Shown here piece by piece: positions 32,560 to 45,799 of a stretch of DNA of 64,000 nt (positions are counted from its first letter, which is position 1; each line of letters starts with the position of its first letter). A program made the translations under genes and the position numbers. Where the stretch lies: the NCBI GenBank assembly GCA_028023455.1, contig JAQFVV010012531.1:2808340-2872339 (forward strand), given 5' to 3'. The notes under the pieces are model-generated. The model was not told the DNA's origin and made no database searches. It saw only the letters and a program-made list of their open reading frames with translations. Origin of the DNA: Epiperipatus broadwayi. Its lineage: Eukaryota > Onychophora > Udeonychophora > Euonychophora > Peripatidae.

Positions 32560-34070
32560 TTTATTTATTATTATTATTGTATGTCTTATTGTAGTCATTG
32601 CACAGCCACTCTCTCACAGCAGATCATGCATATTAATATCAGTACTGGTAATAATGACAAAGAGAGAGTACGAATAGTAATATTCAATATATTTAGATTC
32701 ATTTTAAATAAAGATACATAGAATGTATGAGATTTCTTTGCTATAATGTAGAGTGACATTAGAAATTTAGCAATTGAGATTTAAGAATAACACATCTGCT
32801 CTTATCATAACTTATCTTCTAGATGAAAGGAACTTTATGAAGAGAGAAGACTAAAAGTTTTTGGAAGATTAGATCATTGATGAAAGGATGACTAAATAAT
32901 GTAATGTTTATTTGATATATATATTTAAAGATTATATGGAATCTTATAATTAAATATTAGTAAATACAGTAATAAAATTTTTTGAAAAGGACAAAAAATA
33001 TAATTGTCACTTAGGAGCACTTTTGACTATCCTCATAGTCTTTGTCAACTAATACTTTGAAAGGTTAACCTACCCATAATTTCATGATCTTAATGTTTGC
33101 TGTCTGCCTATTGATTAAATCTTGCTTGAATTTATATATTAGCATAGCTTCCTTTATTTTCCTTTTATTGTTATTTCTCTTAATTTGTAATATTTTTACA
33201 TTATTATAATTGAAATTAAAACCATATATATATGGAAGCTGATGCATTATTATTATCTTTACAATTTTGTTTTGTATTTTGAACCCTTTTTAATAAAAGC
33301 AAGTGCTCTTTAGTTCTTTTCACCAATGTTCATCTTGATTCTCCTATATATCTGCTAACACACCTACATATCCATTCATAAGATCCTGTATATTGCTTTG
33401 AAGAAATACAGGCATCGATTTATAATATATTTAAAGAAATTTATTTAAGCTTCTTTGTATCAATAATTTCATCTTTATTATTAAAAGGGGGTTGCCTTGA
33501 CAATAGTTTTAAATTGTTAATTGTTATTGATATTGGGATTATCTAAGTGTTGATTGGCTTTTAATGATATATATATATATTGTACATATATGTATTAGTG
33601 AAAGGCTGAGATTCTATATGATTTTATACAGTGATAGAATGTCAGACTGGAAAACAAAATTATAAACTTCATGGATTGCAGTCCAGCTGTTATTTCTAAT
33701 GCTCAAACTTTTTATAAACTCTCAAGTGGTAAATCATTCAATTGTTTTTAATATTAAAAATTTATTTGTTCAAATATAAATTATGATCAAACATAAGAAC
33801 CAGAATGATCAAAGTGTTATTGCACAAAATTAATAAAAAACATTTTTCTTATTGTATAATATATTACATTGGATGAACACATAATAATGGCACAACACTA
33901 ATAAAATTAATGGTAGCTGCTTTGTGAATATTGTTTGTGAATATTGTTTTTGACTTTTTTATAACCCATAAATTACTATAATTTGACACTTTGCTTAGAT
34001 AATCATTTCTATAAAGTTGAATGTTTTATTGTTTAAAACAATAAAATTGTAAGGTTTATATAATAGATTA
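32560..34070. other. No gene seen
   Basis: AT-rich with TA and TTA runs. The open frame at 33065-33247 (minus) is unrecognised. Confidence 0.4.
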
Positions 34071-34089
34071 GAAGTCACAAATTATAACA

Positions 34090-34410
34090 ACACCTACGAC
34101 ATCACATGACTTTCTCAGCTTACTCATCCTCTTCCAAAAACAGTTCTATCCACCTAATGTAAACCATCTGGTTTAGGTCTGAAAATAGTATATTGCTATA
34201 ATATCTCCAGATCAGGTTTTGGCTTTTGTTTTACCAACAATAACATTACATGACTTTCTCAGCTTACTCATATTTCTAAAAATTATTCTTTTCATTCTAC
34301 TTTAAACTCATCTACTACAAACCTTTGTTATTAATGAACATCTTATAGTATAATGCTATAATATTCCCAGTGAAGTCCCTGTTTTTTACTTTATTCAGAT
34401 AAATTATAGA
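34090..34410. repeat. Tandem pair of degraded family B-like fragments
   Basis: CATGACTTTCTCAGCTTACTC occurs at about 34106 and 34251, followed in each by a GTATA(T/A)TGCTATAATAT block. The 61.65-61.74 kb element has the same order (CATGTGACTTCAGCTTATTC, then GTGCTATATTATTCGACATC), where it leads into a B-type HHR. No ribozyme core remains here. Confidence 0.5.
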
Positions 34411-34419
34411 TGACTCTAG

Positions 34420-35480
34420 AATAGACAACTGTTCTTGGAATGTAAAATAAATAATATATTTCATGAAATTAGCATTATCAAGAATTAAAGTAATAGTGGT
34501 ATTAAAATAAATCCTATTTCAAACATATTAGGGGGGGGGGATTGATGCTTATTACTTAAAGACAATTCCTATCCATGATAAGTTTCAATAGCTGTTATAC
34601 AGTAAAATTGCAATATGAATTTTGAAGTTGATCATGTTATTGAGGGATGGGCTATGGATATGAATATATCTAATTTTGGATTCACCAAAAATTTCTTGAT
34701 AGTTTTTCTGCCTATGATTACATTATTGATATCTTAATTAAAAGAAATCACATGGTATTCTCTCTTTGGCTGAATTAAAAAAAATTATTTTATAAGCAAT
34801 ATAAAGATTTAAAAGCAGTAGTTACTGTCAATAATACTTAAGAATCATTTTTTGGTTTTGATTGCTTATAATCTTTTTTGTCATATTGAAAATATTATAT
34901 GAATCTGAATCTTTTTGATAATAATAATATAAAAATTCAGAGGATTACATTTATTGATGCATCTCTCCTGTTCACATATATTTGGTCTGAAATTGTAAAA
35001 ACAGGAAGTCTAAGCTAATTATAATGTCTTAGAGAAGCCTCAAAATATGTTGTTGATAGATTATGTTGAAAACTATTTAAATTTTTGTTTGTAAATAATT
35101 AGACCCATGAAATTGTACTGTCTAATCTTAAAAATACTTCTATTATTTCAATCGTGATAATAATAGAAAATATTGCAATAATTATTACCGGAATCAACTC
35201 CAGCAAAAAGGATTTCGAAGATGTTATTAATTAGATTGTTTCTAATCATAGTTAATGTGTTTGATTTTAAAGAATTGAGAATTACTATAGACATGGTTGT
35301 TGCTTTATACTAATGTGGGTATGTTTGAAAATAGCTGGTTGTTCACAATAGTTTATTCATATTATTACTGTTACATAATGCTATGAATGGAATCATAATT
35401 ATTGTTGATTAAAAATCCAAACCATTTGAAATGGCATAGGAGAAAACATAATTACTATTTATTTATTCAATATACTGAAT
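34420..35480. other. No gene seen
   Basis: AT-rich; a poly-G run at about 34531. Nothing recognised. Confidence 0.35.
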
Positions 35481-35489
35481 ACTTTATTA

Positions 35490-35830
35490 TAGTAAATAGA
35501 GGGATTTGAACTTATGACTTTCAGTCTGTATTCATCCTCCACTCTGTCTCAACAACCAATACACATGATCATATATGTGTCAAAAAGATAATTGATCCCC
35601 AATACACATGATCATATACAGTCAAAAAGATAATTGATCCCCAATATATGTATTTTGTGCAGAACCAGCACTCATCAGTTGTGCCTGATCATAATCTCCT
35701 ACACATATAAATCAGTACTAGGCTTATATTAAGATAGAAATTTCTCAAATTTTAATGGATAGGCTCAATCCTTTCACCCTTCCAAGAATTCAACCATCCA
35801 TTTCAAATCTCTCTATAATTACTATTAATA
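35490..35830 (-). repeat. Family R HHR repeat
   Basis: Minus strand in order: a TGGATAGG-TTAAA-type upstream part (35740-35810, matching GACAGGCTTCAATATACTTCACCC near 63.2 kb), the HHR at 35628-35697, a locally doubled 3' flank (35555-35640), and GTTCAAATCCCTCTATTT at about 35510, the same end motif as the 63.78 kb copy. Confidence 0.75.
35628..35697 (-). ncRNA. Hammerhead ribozyme relic R4 (G12 lost)
   Basis: Minus strand: core CTGATGA, stem II GTGCTG-GTT-CTGCAC, then AAAA in place of GAAA (CGAAA to CAAAA), stem III and ATA triplet as in the 23.04 kb copy. Outer stem AGATTATGATC/GATCAATTATCT is well kept. Catalysis is not expected. Confidence 0.74.
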
Positions 35831-35839
35831 AAAAATATG

Positions 35840-36680
35840 AGACATTTACTAAATCAAAATAAGTGTTAAACAGGAATATATAAACTCTATCTTTGGCTTT
35901 TATTTTTATGATAATATTCTATGGAATAGCTTATAGGCAGCTTAATGAAACAAGAATCAAAGTGCAGTATAAATTTAATTATGGAGGAGGTAATTTGAAA
36001 CACTTAAAAGTAAAATAAAAACTTTTTTTTTCATGTTTTTTTTGCTTCTAAATTTTGTCAATTATTATCTTGGTAATTTAAAAGTTGATCTATAAAGAAA
36101 ATAGCCAATCTGTGGCATATACATTAAATATATTGTAGTTTAAGATTAAATATGGCACATTGTATTTTGATTAAAGAAATAAAAACTAAATCTAGATCTT
36201 GTAAAAAAAAAACATTGTAGTAAATATACGTAACAAAACTTCCAATTTAGCCAATCAAAATAAAACAAATAAACAAAAAGTCTCACATTTATTCTGCAAA
36301 TACAGGTTTGACACTTATCTAATCTTGAAGTGCCTAATCGAGAATGAGTTTCTAATAATTTATAACATTCATTTTGTAGTTAATGTTTTAATTGATGTTT
36401 TTATTTTGTTCAATTTTATCAAATTATAAATTTTGATAAAAATTCTGGAAAAAAGACTGAAATCCTATTAAAGTAAGCATTATTTTAAGTTAAAATTTTC
36501 TTACGATACAAGTCATTGCTATATTATGAAAAAATTATATAATATTTATCTATATTAACATATTTTATACAAAAATGGAATAGTAATACAAAAATTGAAA
36601 GGCACATTTGAACACATTTGAATTCATATGAAAATGTTTTTTTTTTTTCATATAAAAATGTTGATATACGAATTGACAAA
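35840..36680. other. No gene seen
   Basis: AT-rich. The frame at 36524-36712 (minus) is low-complexity and runs into the next SINE. Confidence 0.35.
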
Positions 36681-36687
36681 ATATTGG

Positions 36688-36796
36688 CTAACTTTTTTTT
36701 TTCATATGTCAAATACGTTGACCGGAAGCAACACCGGACCAGCTGCTTGGAAGGCAGCTATGCTAACCAATAGGCTACCAACGCTTGACTAACTTT
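36688..36796 (-). mobile_element. tRNA-derived SINE copy 2 with 8 bp TSD
   Basis: Minus-strand body (36696-36788) begins GTCAAGCGTTGGTAGCC and ends in TTTGACATATGAAAA. Read as a tRNA it has a 7-pair acceptor (GCGTTGG with TCAACGT, two wobbles) and a 6-pair anticodon stem AGCTGC/GCAGCT with loop CTTCCAA. Flanked by CTAACTTT at 36688-36695 and 36789-36796. Confidence 0.8.
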
Positions 36797-36799
36797 GAT

Positions 36800-38705
36800 C
36801 TACAGAATCAGCACAATGCCCTTTAATTAGATTTAGTACTATCATCTTCTGGTCATCTAAATATAATGTTTCATCATATATTAACTTGTTAAAATTATGC
36901 ACATTAAAAATATATTCAAAGTGCAAAAAATTACATGATTGAAGATGACACACAAAAAAAAAAAGAGTAAAAAATCAAACTATTAATAGTTTCCTTTATC
37001 TTACAAATTTAGTATAATCCATCATATGGTAGATAAACTATATAGTCACTATCATAACTACATAGATAACAACAGCATCAAACAGTATTTTATAAATGAA
37101 ATAGAATCGGTGGCAAACCTATTCCTTTATTCCAAAACAAAAGTATAAAAGCTCTCAATTAAGTACAACTAAAATAAAACAAAAAAAAATCCTTTCTCAT
37201 AATGCTTCTATATATCAATTCTTGGCACAGAAAACTTTGTGGTGAAGTGTGAAACCTCAAAAATATTTCATTCTCATAATATCATAAGAAATACTAGAGA
37301 CACATTCAAAACTCTTTATATAACTTTCCATACTTTCATATATTGTTTCCATCAAATATCAGAAGATAAGTTCTCAGACAGCATATAAACACTCTTAAGA
37401 AAAGTTGTATATTCATTAAGATCTACCTTACACAAATATTCCTTTTTTAAAAAGATTAAATAAAAACCCATTCTAATGAACCAAAGATTTATAGCAAAAG
37501 AAATGAACTTTTTGAGAGAATCATCTAATTTCTTTTTTGTATACACAATTGTAAAGCTATTGGTATTTCTTTTTTCTAAACATTACTAAAGTTTCACCAA
37601 CAGATTCAGGGTCAATTAAGACTATTGCACTTATCTGACTCAAAAATAGAATTTAAACAGCATCTTACTTACATGATTATGGCTAATATAAACTATGAAA
37701 CATATAGTTAATAACTATAAAATCATTACACACATAATATAAAAATTAAAGAATATAATAAACCTATTAGTGAATCTGTTTCCTAGTTAGAACATCTAAA
37801 ATAAAATTATTATCATTGTTAATAGCTATCTGTTTAAAAAATCCACCTATTAAATAAATAAAGATTTCAAACATTCAAATTTAAATTGAATAAATATTTT
37901 CTTTTGTTTTTTCAAAATAATATTTAAATGATAATTCATCATTTATTTGAAAAAGTGTAACCTCTTTAAAAAACATTAAAATAATATAAAAATATTCAAA
38001 AGCTCAAGTTTTCACATGAATGATGTATATTAAATTATAAAATACTCAAATTCAATTTCATTTATCTACTCTCTAGCTATAAATTTATTTTTGTAATTAA
38101 TTTGAGTCTCCACTTATATATAATTTTAGAAGTAAATGAAATCTTATTTCAATTTTTAATAGCTCACATCATAATAACCTTTTTTTATTTTTGCTAAAAA
38201 AATTTAAAAGAGTAAACATATACTATTCTTAACTATGATTTTATATTATAGTCTGTAAAAAACTACTGGGTTCAATCTATGACGATGAAGTTTTTAATGA
38301 ACTGTTTTAACTACAAAACTGTTGCTGATCTTTCCTACAATGCAGTCCACTATATTTTTAACCACAGATCTCCATTCACAGAAAGTGGGTATTAAGACTA
38401 TCGCCCAATAATTCTTTGCTTCTCTCCTACAGATTAATCTGAATCAATTAGAAAATTTTAACCAAAACTTGTTTGAAAATAACTTTAATTACTTAATTGA
38501 ACTTTTAGAACATTTAATAATCTTAATATAGCAAACATGTTTAACTTTAATGAAAGATTCTTATCTAATTGGTTTTTAAATCTATTAATCAGTCTGAATA
38601 TTTAATTAACCTAGATATTTCAGAAAATTAAAAAACATTTACTGTAAAGTAAAACTACCACATTCTTAAGCTATGAAAAAAAAGCATTAAAGTTTATAAA
38701 ATTAA
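36800..38705. other. No gene seen
   Basis: AT-rich. The open frame at 37352-37546 (minus) has no recognisable domain. Confidence 0.4.
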
Positions 38706-38710
38706 TTAGT

Positions 38711-38849
38711 AAAAATATGTTTTCTGTCAAGCGTTGTTAGCCAAGAGGTCATCGCAGCCGCCTTGCAAGCAAGTAATTGGTTGCAGACGGTTGTGGGTTC
38801 GCGTCCCGGCAGATGCTATGACATATGAAAAGAAAAATATGTTTTCTGT
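38711..38849 (+). mobile_element. tRNA-derived SINE copy 3 with 17 bp TSD
   Basis: Body 38728-38832. Box A region TTAGCCAAGAGG, loop CTTGCAA, box B GGTTCGCGTCCC, then ATGCTATGACATATGAAAAG. AAAAATATGTTTTCTGT is present at 38711-38727 and again at 38833-38849, a perfect 17 bp duplication, so the insertion is recent. The body is hardly longer than a tRNA with a long variable arm, and the non-tRNA part is only about 20 bases. Confidence 0.9.
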
Positions 38850-38859
38850 TTGCATATAT

Positions 38860-39480
38860 TTTCTTCCCAATAGATAACAGCTACTTTCTTGTTTGATCTA
38901 TCCCAACTCTCTTACGAATGCACACACACTAATTCTGTAATGACAATTTAAGTCGGAAAAATTTATTTACAGTTTTTTTTTTTTAATTTTAAATTTTCAT
39001 TTGAAATGGTTTCAAAACATAAGCTTTAAAAAGTGTTTTTTACTTTTTTTTCTTTAAAAGTTCAAATTAAAATTATTAATTTAATTGTAAAAAAGAAATC
39101 ATATTCTAAAATCTATTTTTTGCGTTAATAAGTAGAGATTGTTCATTTATAAAATAATAAACAGAAAAAAAATAATTTCATTATAATTTAAAAGAAAAAA
39201 ATATAAATAAATTATAGTATATATATATTTTTTGAGAAGTGTGAACACATAAACACATCAGTTTTTACATATGAATAATTTCGCTATTTTTATTATAATT
39301 GCATTATTATGTTTTAAAAATTATTTTTGTTGATAATCTTAATTTATATATGAAATGTAATTTTTAAAAGAACTTGTATTAAAGATAATATATGCATTTA
39401 AAAAAAGGACCTGTGTTGAGTATGAATGTGTTGAAAATACAATACGCATATAACATTTGTTTAAATCGCATGTTGTTATT
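38860..39480. other. No gene seen
   Basis: AT-rich, low-complexity. Confidence 0.35.
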
Positions 39481-39487
39481 AAATTAA

Positions 39488-39804
39488 TAATAATTGAAAG
39501 GTTGCTAGTCTTTCACATGCGCCTACCGTTGTCTCTCAGATAGCCAATCAGATTTTAAACAGCTGTCTAAGAACGATCGGGCCTTGACACATGACAGAGC
39601 TTTTGATAAGAAAAGGATGATACCAACCTTTTCTCTACTTAACTTTTATATATATAAGCCAGTCTTAAGCATCTTGGCCTGAAAGCTTGAAGATATAAAT
39701 AAACACATTCCTGATCGTTCTTAAGACAGCTGTTTAAAATCTGATTGGCTGTCTGAGAGACAACAGTAGGTGCATGTGAAAGACTAGCAACCTTTCAATT
39801 ATTA
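39488..39804. mobile_element. MITE with about 90 bp terminal inverted repeats
   Basis: TAATAATTGAAAGGTTGCTA at the left matches TAGCAACCTTTCAATTATTA at the right. Pairing continues through CTTTCACATG, TTGTCTCTCAGA, CCAATCAGATTTTAAACAGC and GAACGATC. The interior is about 130 bp with no coding sequence. Sequence identity between the arms is high, suggesting a young copy. Superfamily not identified. Confidence 0.8.
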
Positions 39805-40099
39805 CTAATATGCATATAGTTCTGTAAATGATGCATATTGTAAATAAAACACTGTACTTAAAGCATGAACTATTTTTTGCTAATTTAAACTAATGTACTA
39901 GAGAGTTTGAATATAGTGGGTATGATGGTTTGTTGTATAATAAAAAATAATTAAACATTTTAAATGAACTGTTGTATCTACTTTTTGCATGGGCAGTATT
40001 ATGATGTGAATAGGTTTAAGTATTGTACATAAAAATAATTTTATCACGAATAAATAAACAGCATAAGATTTGAGATTGTGAGATATAAAATGCTGTATC

Positions 40100-40482
40100 A
40101 CATAGTCCAGGGGTCCCCAGCCCTATGCCCACGGGCACCATGGCACCCACAGACCATTTTACATATGCCCGCTGCTATCTGAAGACGATAAAAAATTATT
40201 TATCTGATACAAATAAATTTAATTTTTAAAATTTCTTATAAATTATTGTATTATATTATAATCAAATTGTAGAGCATACTATACTTTTACAGCTAAAAAT
40301 ATAAATGTTAATTATATGTTAAAATTTTATTTTTGAAATAAATATTTTTTTGTACATTATGTGTATTATTAACAATATCCAACTATAAATTAACAATGAA
40401 AAAATAAATGGTGCCTGCCACTTGGCTGGTATTACAGAATGTGCTCTTAAGTGCAAAAAGGTTGGGGACCCCTGACATAGTC
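40100..40482. mobile_element. hAT-type MITE with 8 bp TSD
   Basis: Body 40108-40474 with terminal repeats CAGGGGTCCCCA(G/A)CC, the known hAT/Charlie-type end. ACATAGTC is found at 40100-40107 and 40475-40482, the 8 bp duplication expected for hAT. The GCCCACGGGCACCATGGCACC block just inside the end is also typical of this group. The interior is AT-rich with no transposase; it depends on an outside hAT transposase. Confidence 0.92.
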
Positions 40483-40489
40483 TATTAAT

Positions 40490-43245
40490 ACAGTGAAAAT
40501 AAGTTTTCTTAAATATACCAAGTCTATCTACACTTAAGATGGCCCAGTCCAATTAATATGGTAGTAACATAAGCAGCTACTAATAAAAAATTTTTTTCCC
40601 CTCATTATCAATTTGGTAACTTCAGTCAAACTACAATTTATAAGATTATAATTATAATCCAAATTTTGTATGCATTGTTTTCCTAATATACATATTTTGA
40701 TCCTAGGATAATTCATTAGCAAAACGAAAAATTAAACTACTTAAAACTTTTACTGAGAATTGTTCTATGCATGAAAAAAAACCCATTGAAATTAATGTAT
40801 TACTTTCTGAATTGTAAGTATAAATTTATTTAATGCACATTGATTACGTAAGTAATATTTACTAAGGCAATAAACCTAAAGCATGTGCGGTTGAAAAAGC
40901 GAAGGTAGGGACTTCTACAGGTCTTAACCACAAGCTTATGCATTGTAAGATAAAATTATTATTTTTTAATGTATTATTCCTTTTAAATCAATATTTTGGC
41001 TTTAGAAACCTCTGAGATGAAAAAAATAAAAACATTAAATATCCTATTCTCTGTCTCTAGAATTGTGCTGTGTATATATAAAAATCCTTTTTTTTTATCC
41101 AATTTTATATTTGAAACAAATTTTAATATTTAATTGGAAATAAAATCAACATTTTGAGAAATGTTTGAAAAAATTTAATATTTTCAACATTACTAATATC
41201 ATTACCGGCATCTTTACTGGCATCGTTGAACAGATATTATTTTAGGTGTTATTTTATACAAGTAATCAAAACTGTATATATTTCACTGAATTTTTCACCT
41301 ACTCCAGAGCTAATCAAGATTGTTTTCTTATCTTTTTGAAGTAAATAAACGTGGCTCATTTGCAAGGCATGCTAGGTTTATTTTTAGTTTGTGTGAGACA
41401 TGGCAATATATTGTCTCTAGGACTCACTCTTGTTGGTACAGCTAAAACAGTAAATCATTTAAAACATTTCTTAAGAATTATACTGGATATAAAATAAATA
41501 AACATATCAGAGTTAATCCATAAATTTAGAGTTTTTATGTTGAAAGCATAAAGACAGAATTTATTTAATATATATGCAGAAAATGATGTTTCTGGCTGAA
41601 AATCATGCAATTAAATACTCAGAATAAACAAAATCTCTCAATGAATATATTCCAATAAAAGTAACTTATACCATATATATCTAGCAGAAAAAAATAAAAG
41701 ACTTAAATTAACACATTCATTAATGGTAAATGGTTTGTTTTTGGAAAGATTAAATACATCTTCACAAACAGACATATATCAGGGGTTTTGGGAGACAAAG
41801 CTTTTTCATGTTGTACTTACATTATATATTTTACACAGACTTCATTAACATCCATCATTTGTAAATCACAAATATGTTCACTGATATAGAATAAAAGCTT
41901 TGTGATGCAGAGATAATTAACTATAACCTGACTTAATTTCATTTTGCAGATTCTAATCAAGTTCAATTTTTTTTTTTACATAGCCAATCTACACTCATTT
42001 CAGCTAATTATCCAATATTGGTTGGTAAATGGATGTCTAGCTATTCTTAGCTAGAAGAAACAACAAAAGTATGCTCAAACTATCACTACTTGAAATATGA
42101 CAAGTTGTCTTCACTTTTCTTCTATGAAGATTCATTGAAAAGGCTTTGCACTCTATTTATGATTTAAAGCTTATTTTATCATTTTTTATTTTTACTAATA
42201 TAGAAAGAAGCTGATGTATTATTATTTTTTTAAAAAAAAATTAAACTCAACATAAAAAATAAATGAATTTACATACATTTTGTTTTTATTAGTGTTATTT
42301 TATTTTTATAATTTTTTAGTACTTGTAATCTGTAATTATAAAAAATTTTCTTATTGCAAAGTGACTTATTTTTCAAATAAATTTAAAGAAATAAATTTTT
42401 ATATTTTAATTTTGTTTAATTTTCACTTTTTTTATTCAATTTTCATTTTTTAGTAACAAAAAGTGTTTAGAATCCTATATATCATAATTAGCTGTTAATT
42501 TGTTCTAAAGTTCTGTAATCATCTAACTATTGGTCAATTGTTCAGGAAGTCACATGATTTTTGAACACCAAAATGGCAGGTTGAGCAAAGCTATTCAATT
42601 TAATTAACAAATTAAGATTTTTTTCCTTTCCTTTTTTTTTGTGAATTAATCTTGAGCTTCTTATCTTTTGATTTTGCTACTCTGCCATTACACTTAACTA
42701 CTCAATTAGTTGCCTTAACTGAAATATGTAACATTAATTCCAGATATAGTATAAAAACAAAATTGGTCAGACTTATACATATTTTAAATTAGAAGCACTT
42801 AGACAAATATTTGCACCATAAACAAATAGATAAAACAAATTAATATAAATCAATTTATTAATATAAATAAAAATCATACATAAAAATCAATACATATTTA
42901 ATAAATAATGTAGTCTTGAAGGAATATAAAAAACATTGCATTAATTCTTCTCAAGATATAGATTTATTATTAATGAGAGCATTTAAATATCAATTATTAT
43001 CCCATTGGGAAAATAAGAGTTAAAAAAGGTTAAATATTTGCAAACTATCTTAACACATGATTCACAGGAATAGTTTCAGAGGAACCCCTTATCTACTGCA
43101 CTAAGTCTTAAAATCAGAATATCTATATTAAGCAGAGTTTATTTGCTTTATTTTAAAGACTGAAAGAAGACATATTTATAATAAGAGGTGATCTTTACAG
43201 ACAATGGATAGGCAGAAATTAATAATCAATTTTATTTTTGTTATG
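40490..43245. other. No gene seen
   Basis: AT-rich. A TCACATGATTTTTGA block at about 42550, followed by GGCAGGTTGAGCAAAGCTA, recurs in degraded form near 49.82 kb (GTGTGATTTTTGA, ACAGGTTGAACTTTGCTA), so a dispersed repeat of unknown type ends there. Confidence 0.4.
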
Positions 43246-43249
43246 GAAA

Positions 43250-43495
43250 ATCTTGACATTAATATCATTATCATTGTCAATGATGATGTCCACTGTGAAT
43301 GAAGATCTCTCCAAGTTCAATCCATCTTCTCCAATCTCTAGTCTTTCTTCTCCACATCAGCCCTGCATTCTTTCTTATTTCATTCAGCCATCTCACATGT
43401 GGGCTCTTTGTGGGTCTTTTACAATCTCTTGGAATCCAGATTAAGATTTCAATTGTCCATCTATTATAATCTCTTCTAGCAACATTAATACATAT
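43250..43495 (-). pseudogene. RTE-type LINE 3' end, copy 1
   Basis: The minus strand encodes the terminal part of an RTE-like reverse transcriptase ORF (R-KRPTKSPHVRWLNEI-type, then W-EELGE) and ends at a run related to (TGA)n at 43262-43288. It is collinear with the 48.8 kb and 51.9 kb copies. 5' truncated, as LINEs usually are. Confidence 0.7.
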
Positions 43496-43499
43496 ACAT

Positions 43500-44900
43500 A
43501 TAAATGGCTCTATAAATTAAGACCAACAAATACAACAAATACATATAACAGTAACATTTTCATGGTTTTATACATTTAAAAAAGATATGCACCAAAATAT
43601 TTGATTCTTAACAAATTTGATTGTGTTGATGTTTTAATGTCACTCTGTTGAATGTAAAAATTATATAACATCCTTTGAAAGTGGTTTTAAGTGTCACTTT
43701 ATAGGAAAAGGGCCCAAAACAAAACAAAGTGTTTGATTTTTTTATACCTAACACAATCTATCATTAAAATAAAGTGAAAATACATGGTGATGGCTTTTAA
43801 AAGTTTATCAAATAAACAATGTAAGCATAAAAATGTAAAATATCAGACTATATATAATAAAGTATACTTATTAATAATGGAAAAACACTCAAATAAAAAT
43901 GTAAATAATAGTGTAAATAATTTATTTTTGAAGAAATATAACTTTGTTAATAGAAAACATAAATAAGTTTATGCACGAGAGATTTTAAATGGGTTTTCAA
44001 ACAAATAATTTTTAACTATTTTTAATGAATTATGACATGCTGATTAAAGTTGACTTAAATATTGATAAAAAAAAGTTTAAGAGTTGCATCACCCTTGTTA
44101 TAAATATTACACTTCAAAAAAGATAATGAATTCAAGCTATTATGTAAAGAATAAAGTTAACAGATTCTTTTCTTTTTACTATAGTGCAAAATTGTCCAGA
44201 CTTCTGAAGTGAAACAGCAGGAAACATCATTGAACATTGTGAAAATCACAGCCTAACTGTAGATAATATTTTAGCAAACTTAGGTAAATTAGAAGTAGAA
44301 TTACTTATATAATATCAGAGTTGGTCTGAGAAAAGAGAATGGGATGCAATGTTTTCATGTGTGGGAAGGAGGTCAGCAAGGATTCATTTAAATATGATAA
44401 ACAACCCAGATATTTTTTTAAAAAAAATCCTAATTTGCAGATATTTCCTATCTTTATTAGCAATTTTGAAAATTTATCCAAAAATTAATATAAAAACTTT
44501 TGATAACAAAAATTATGAAAAAATTAAAAATTTCAAATTTAATAAATTTCTACTTACATTATTAAATAAATATTTTTGTTAAAATATTATTTAATTATTG
44601 TTTCAAAAACCATTTTTTAAATTATATTTTGTTTTATTTTAGTATGTATTTTTAATCTATGGATTTATTTTATAGAAATAAATGAATAAAAAATGTAAAG
44701 TATTTACCAAACACTTTAAATGACTAGAGCCATATTTTCATGTTTTTATTGTGAAAGTGTGGAGGGAAAATGTCTTTTAATTTATACATTTTATTTCATG
44801 AGAGGGGTGATTCTAACACAAAAATGTGCCTTAGTCATGCAGCAGTGCTGAAGTGTACATTTTATTTTAACAAACCATAATAATAACAGTTTAATGTGAC
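43500..44900. other. No gene seen
   Basis: AT-rich. Open frames at 43784-43966 and 44349-44582 are lysine/asparagine-rich and unrecognised. Confidence 0.4.
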
Positions 44901-44929
44901 TCTCGTATATAAGAGCAATTTTCTTTTCT

Positions 44930-45080
44930 TTACTCTAGAGCCATCTACTACAAGCTTGAGTAATCACTAGATGCTAGATAGTACTGCTATATCTCCATTC
45001 TCAGAATTTCCATCTTTTATCTTCATCAGTAAGGATTAGTATTTAAAACTGGAACTATCATATTTAAGCATCTGGTAGCT
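44930..45080 (-). repeat. Degraded family B-like HHR repeat
   Basis: GAGTAATCACTAGATGC at 44958 corresponds to the GAGTAATCAATGGATGCC block of family B. It is followed on plus by an ATCTTCATCAGTAAGGATTA block, which on minus is TCCTTA-CTGATGA, and by GGAAATTCTGAGAA. Core CTGATGA and GAAA remain, but stem III has collapsed (GAAATTC with no room for a hairpin). A relic. Confidence 0.5.
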
Positions 45081-45349
45081 ATTTTTTTTACTTTTTTTAC
45101 TATTCAGTCTAATAAACTTGAGGTTTAAACTCAAGTTAACTTGCTTGCATAATTGTATAGATCTTTTACCAAGTCAACTTTTATATATTATAAAGAATAA
45201 AGACTTTTTTGTTAAATCTTTTTAATTCATGATCATTAAATATAAAAATTGTTTGTCCATTATTTTGTTTTTAAATAATAGTAATAAATCATATAAAATA
45301 AGCAATTGTTTAAATTTTATTATTAAGAATTAAAATTCAAAAATGGAAA

Positions 45350-45790
45350 TTTTGGCTCCATCCGCCTGGCCACTTTCATAAATTTTATCATATGGAAGAT
45401 TAGATGTAAGGTATTATTTGATAGAGAGTTGGCCGGTTCTATTGAAGACATTTTCCTAAAGTTTTTATATAAAGCTAAAGAAAGTGATCTAAGAACATGT
45501 AGCCTTACTGAGCAAACATGGAGTCAATTAAATATTTAACAATGGCCATGTATATTATTTATTCATGACACTCAAACTTTACACGCCATGGGATTTATAT
45601 GCCAAATTAGATTACCCCTGATAAGTAACATAACATAAAATTTTACTTTTAATCCTGTACTCATCATCTAATTTAATAACTAATTAGTCTTCAATGTGTC
45701 AGACATGATTGTAAACATGAACTCTATATTACAATGTATATTTTACTTTTTGTGTAAATAAAGATTATTTTGAAAAAAAAAATGCAATAG
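45350..45790 (+). pseudogene. LINE 3' end with poly(A), copy 1 (zf-RVT type)
   Basis: Bases 45359-45537 encode IRLATFINFIIWKIRCKVLFDRE, then EDIFLKFLYKAKESD and LTEQTWSQLNI before a stop. This matches, segment by segment, the end of the LINE ORF on minus at 46.53 kb (IRLSLFLVHIIWSVCCKLIF ... NETWNLFHI). A 240 bp 3' UTR follows, with AATAAA at about 45758 and a poly(A) run at 45773-45782. 5' truncated. Confidence 0.75.
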
Positions 45791-45799
45791 AATAATTAT

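Noticed and set aside
38728-38832. Functional tRNA gene
   Set aside because: 17 bp target-site duplications, A-rich tail, mismatched anticodon stem and four sister copies show a SINE insertion.
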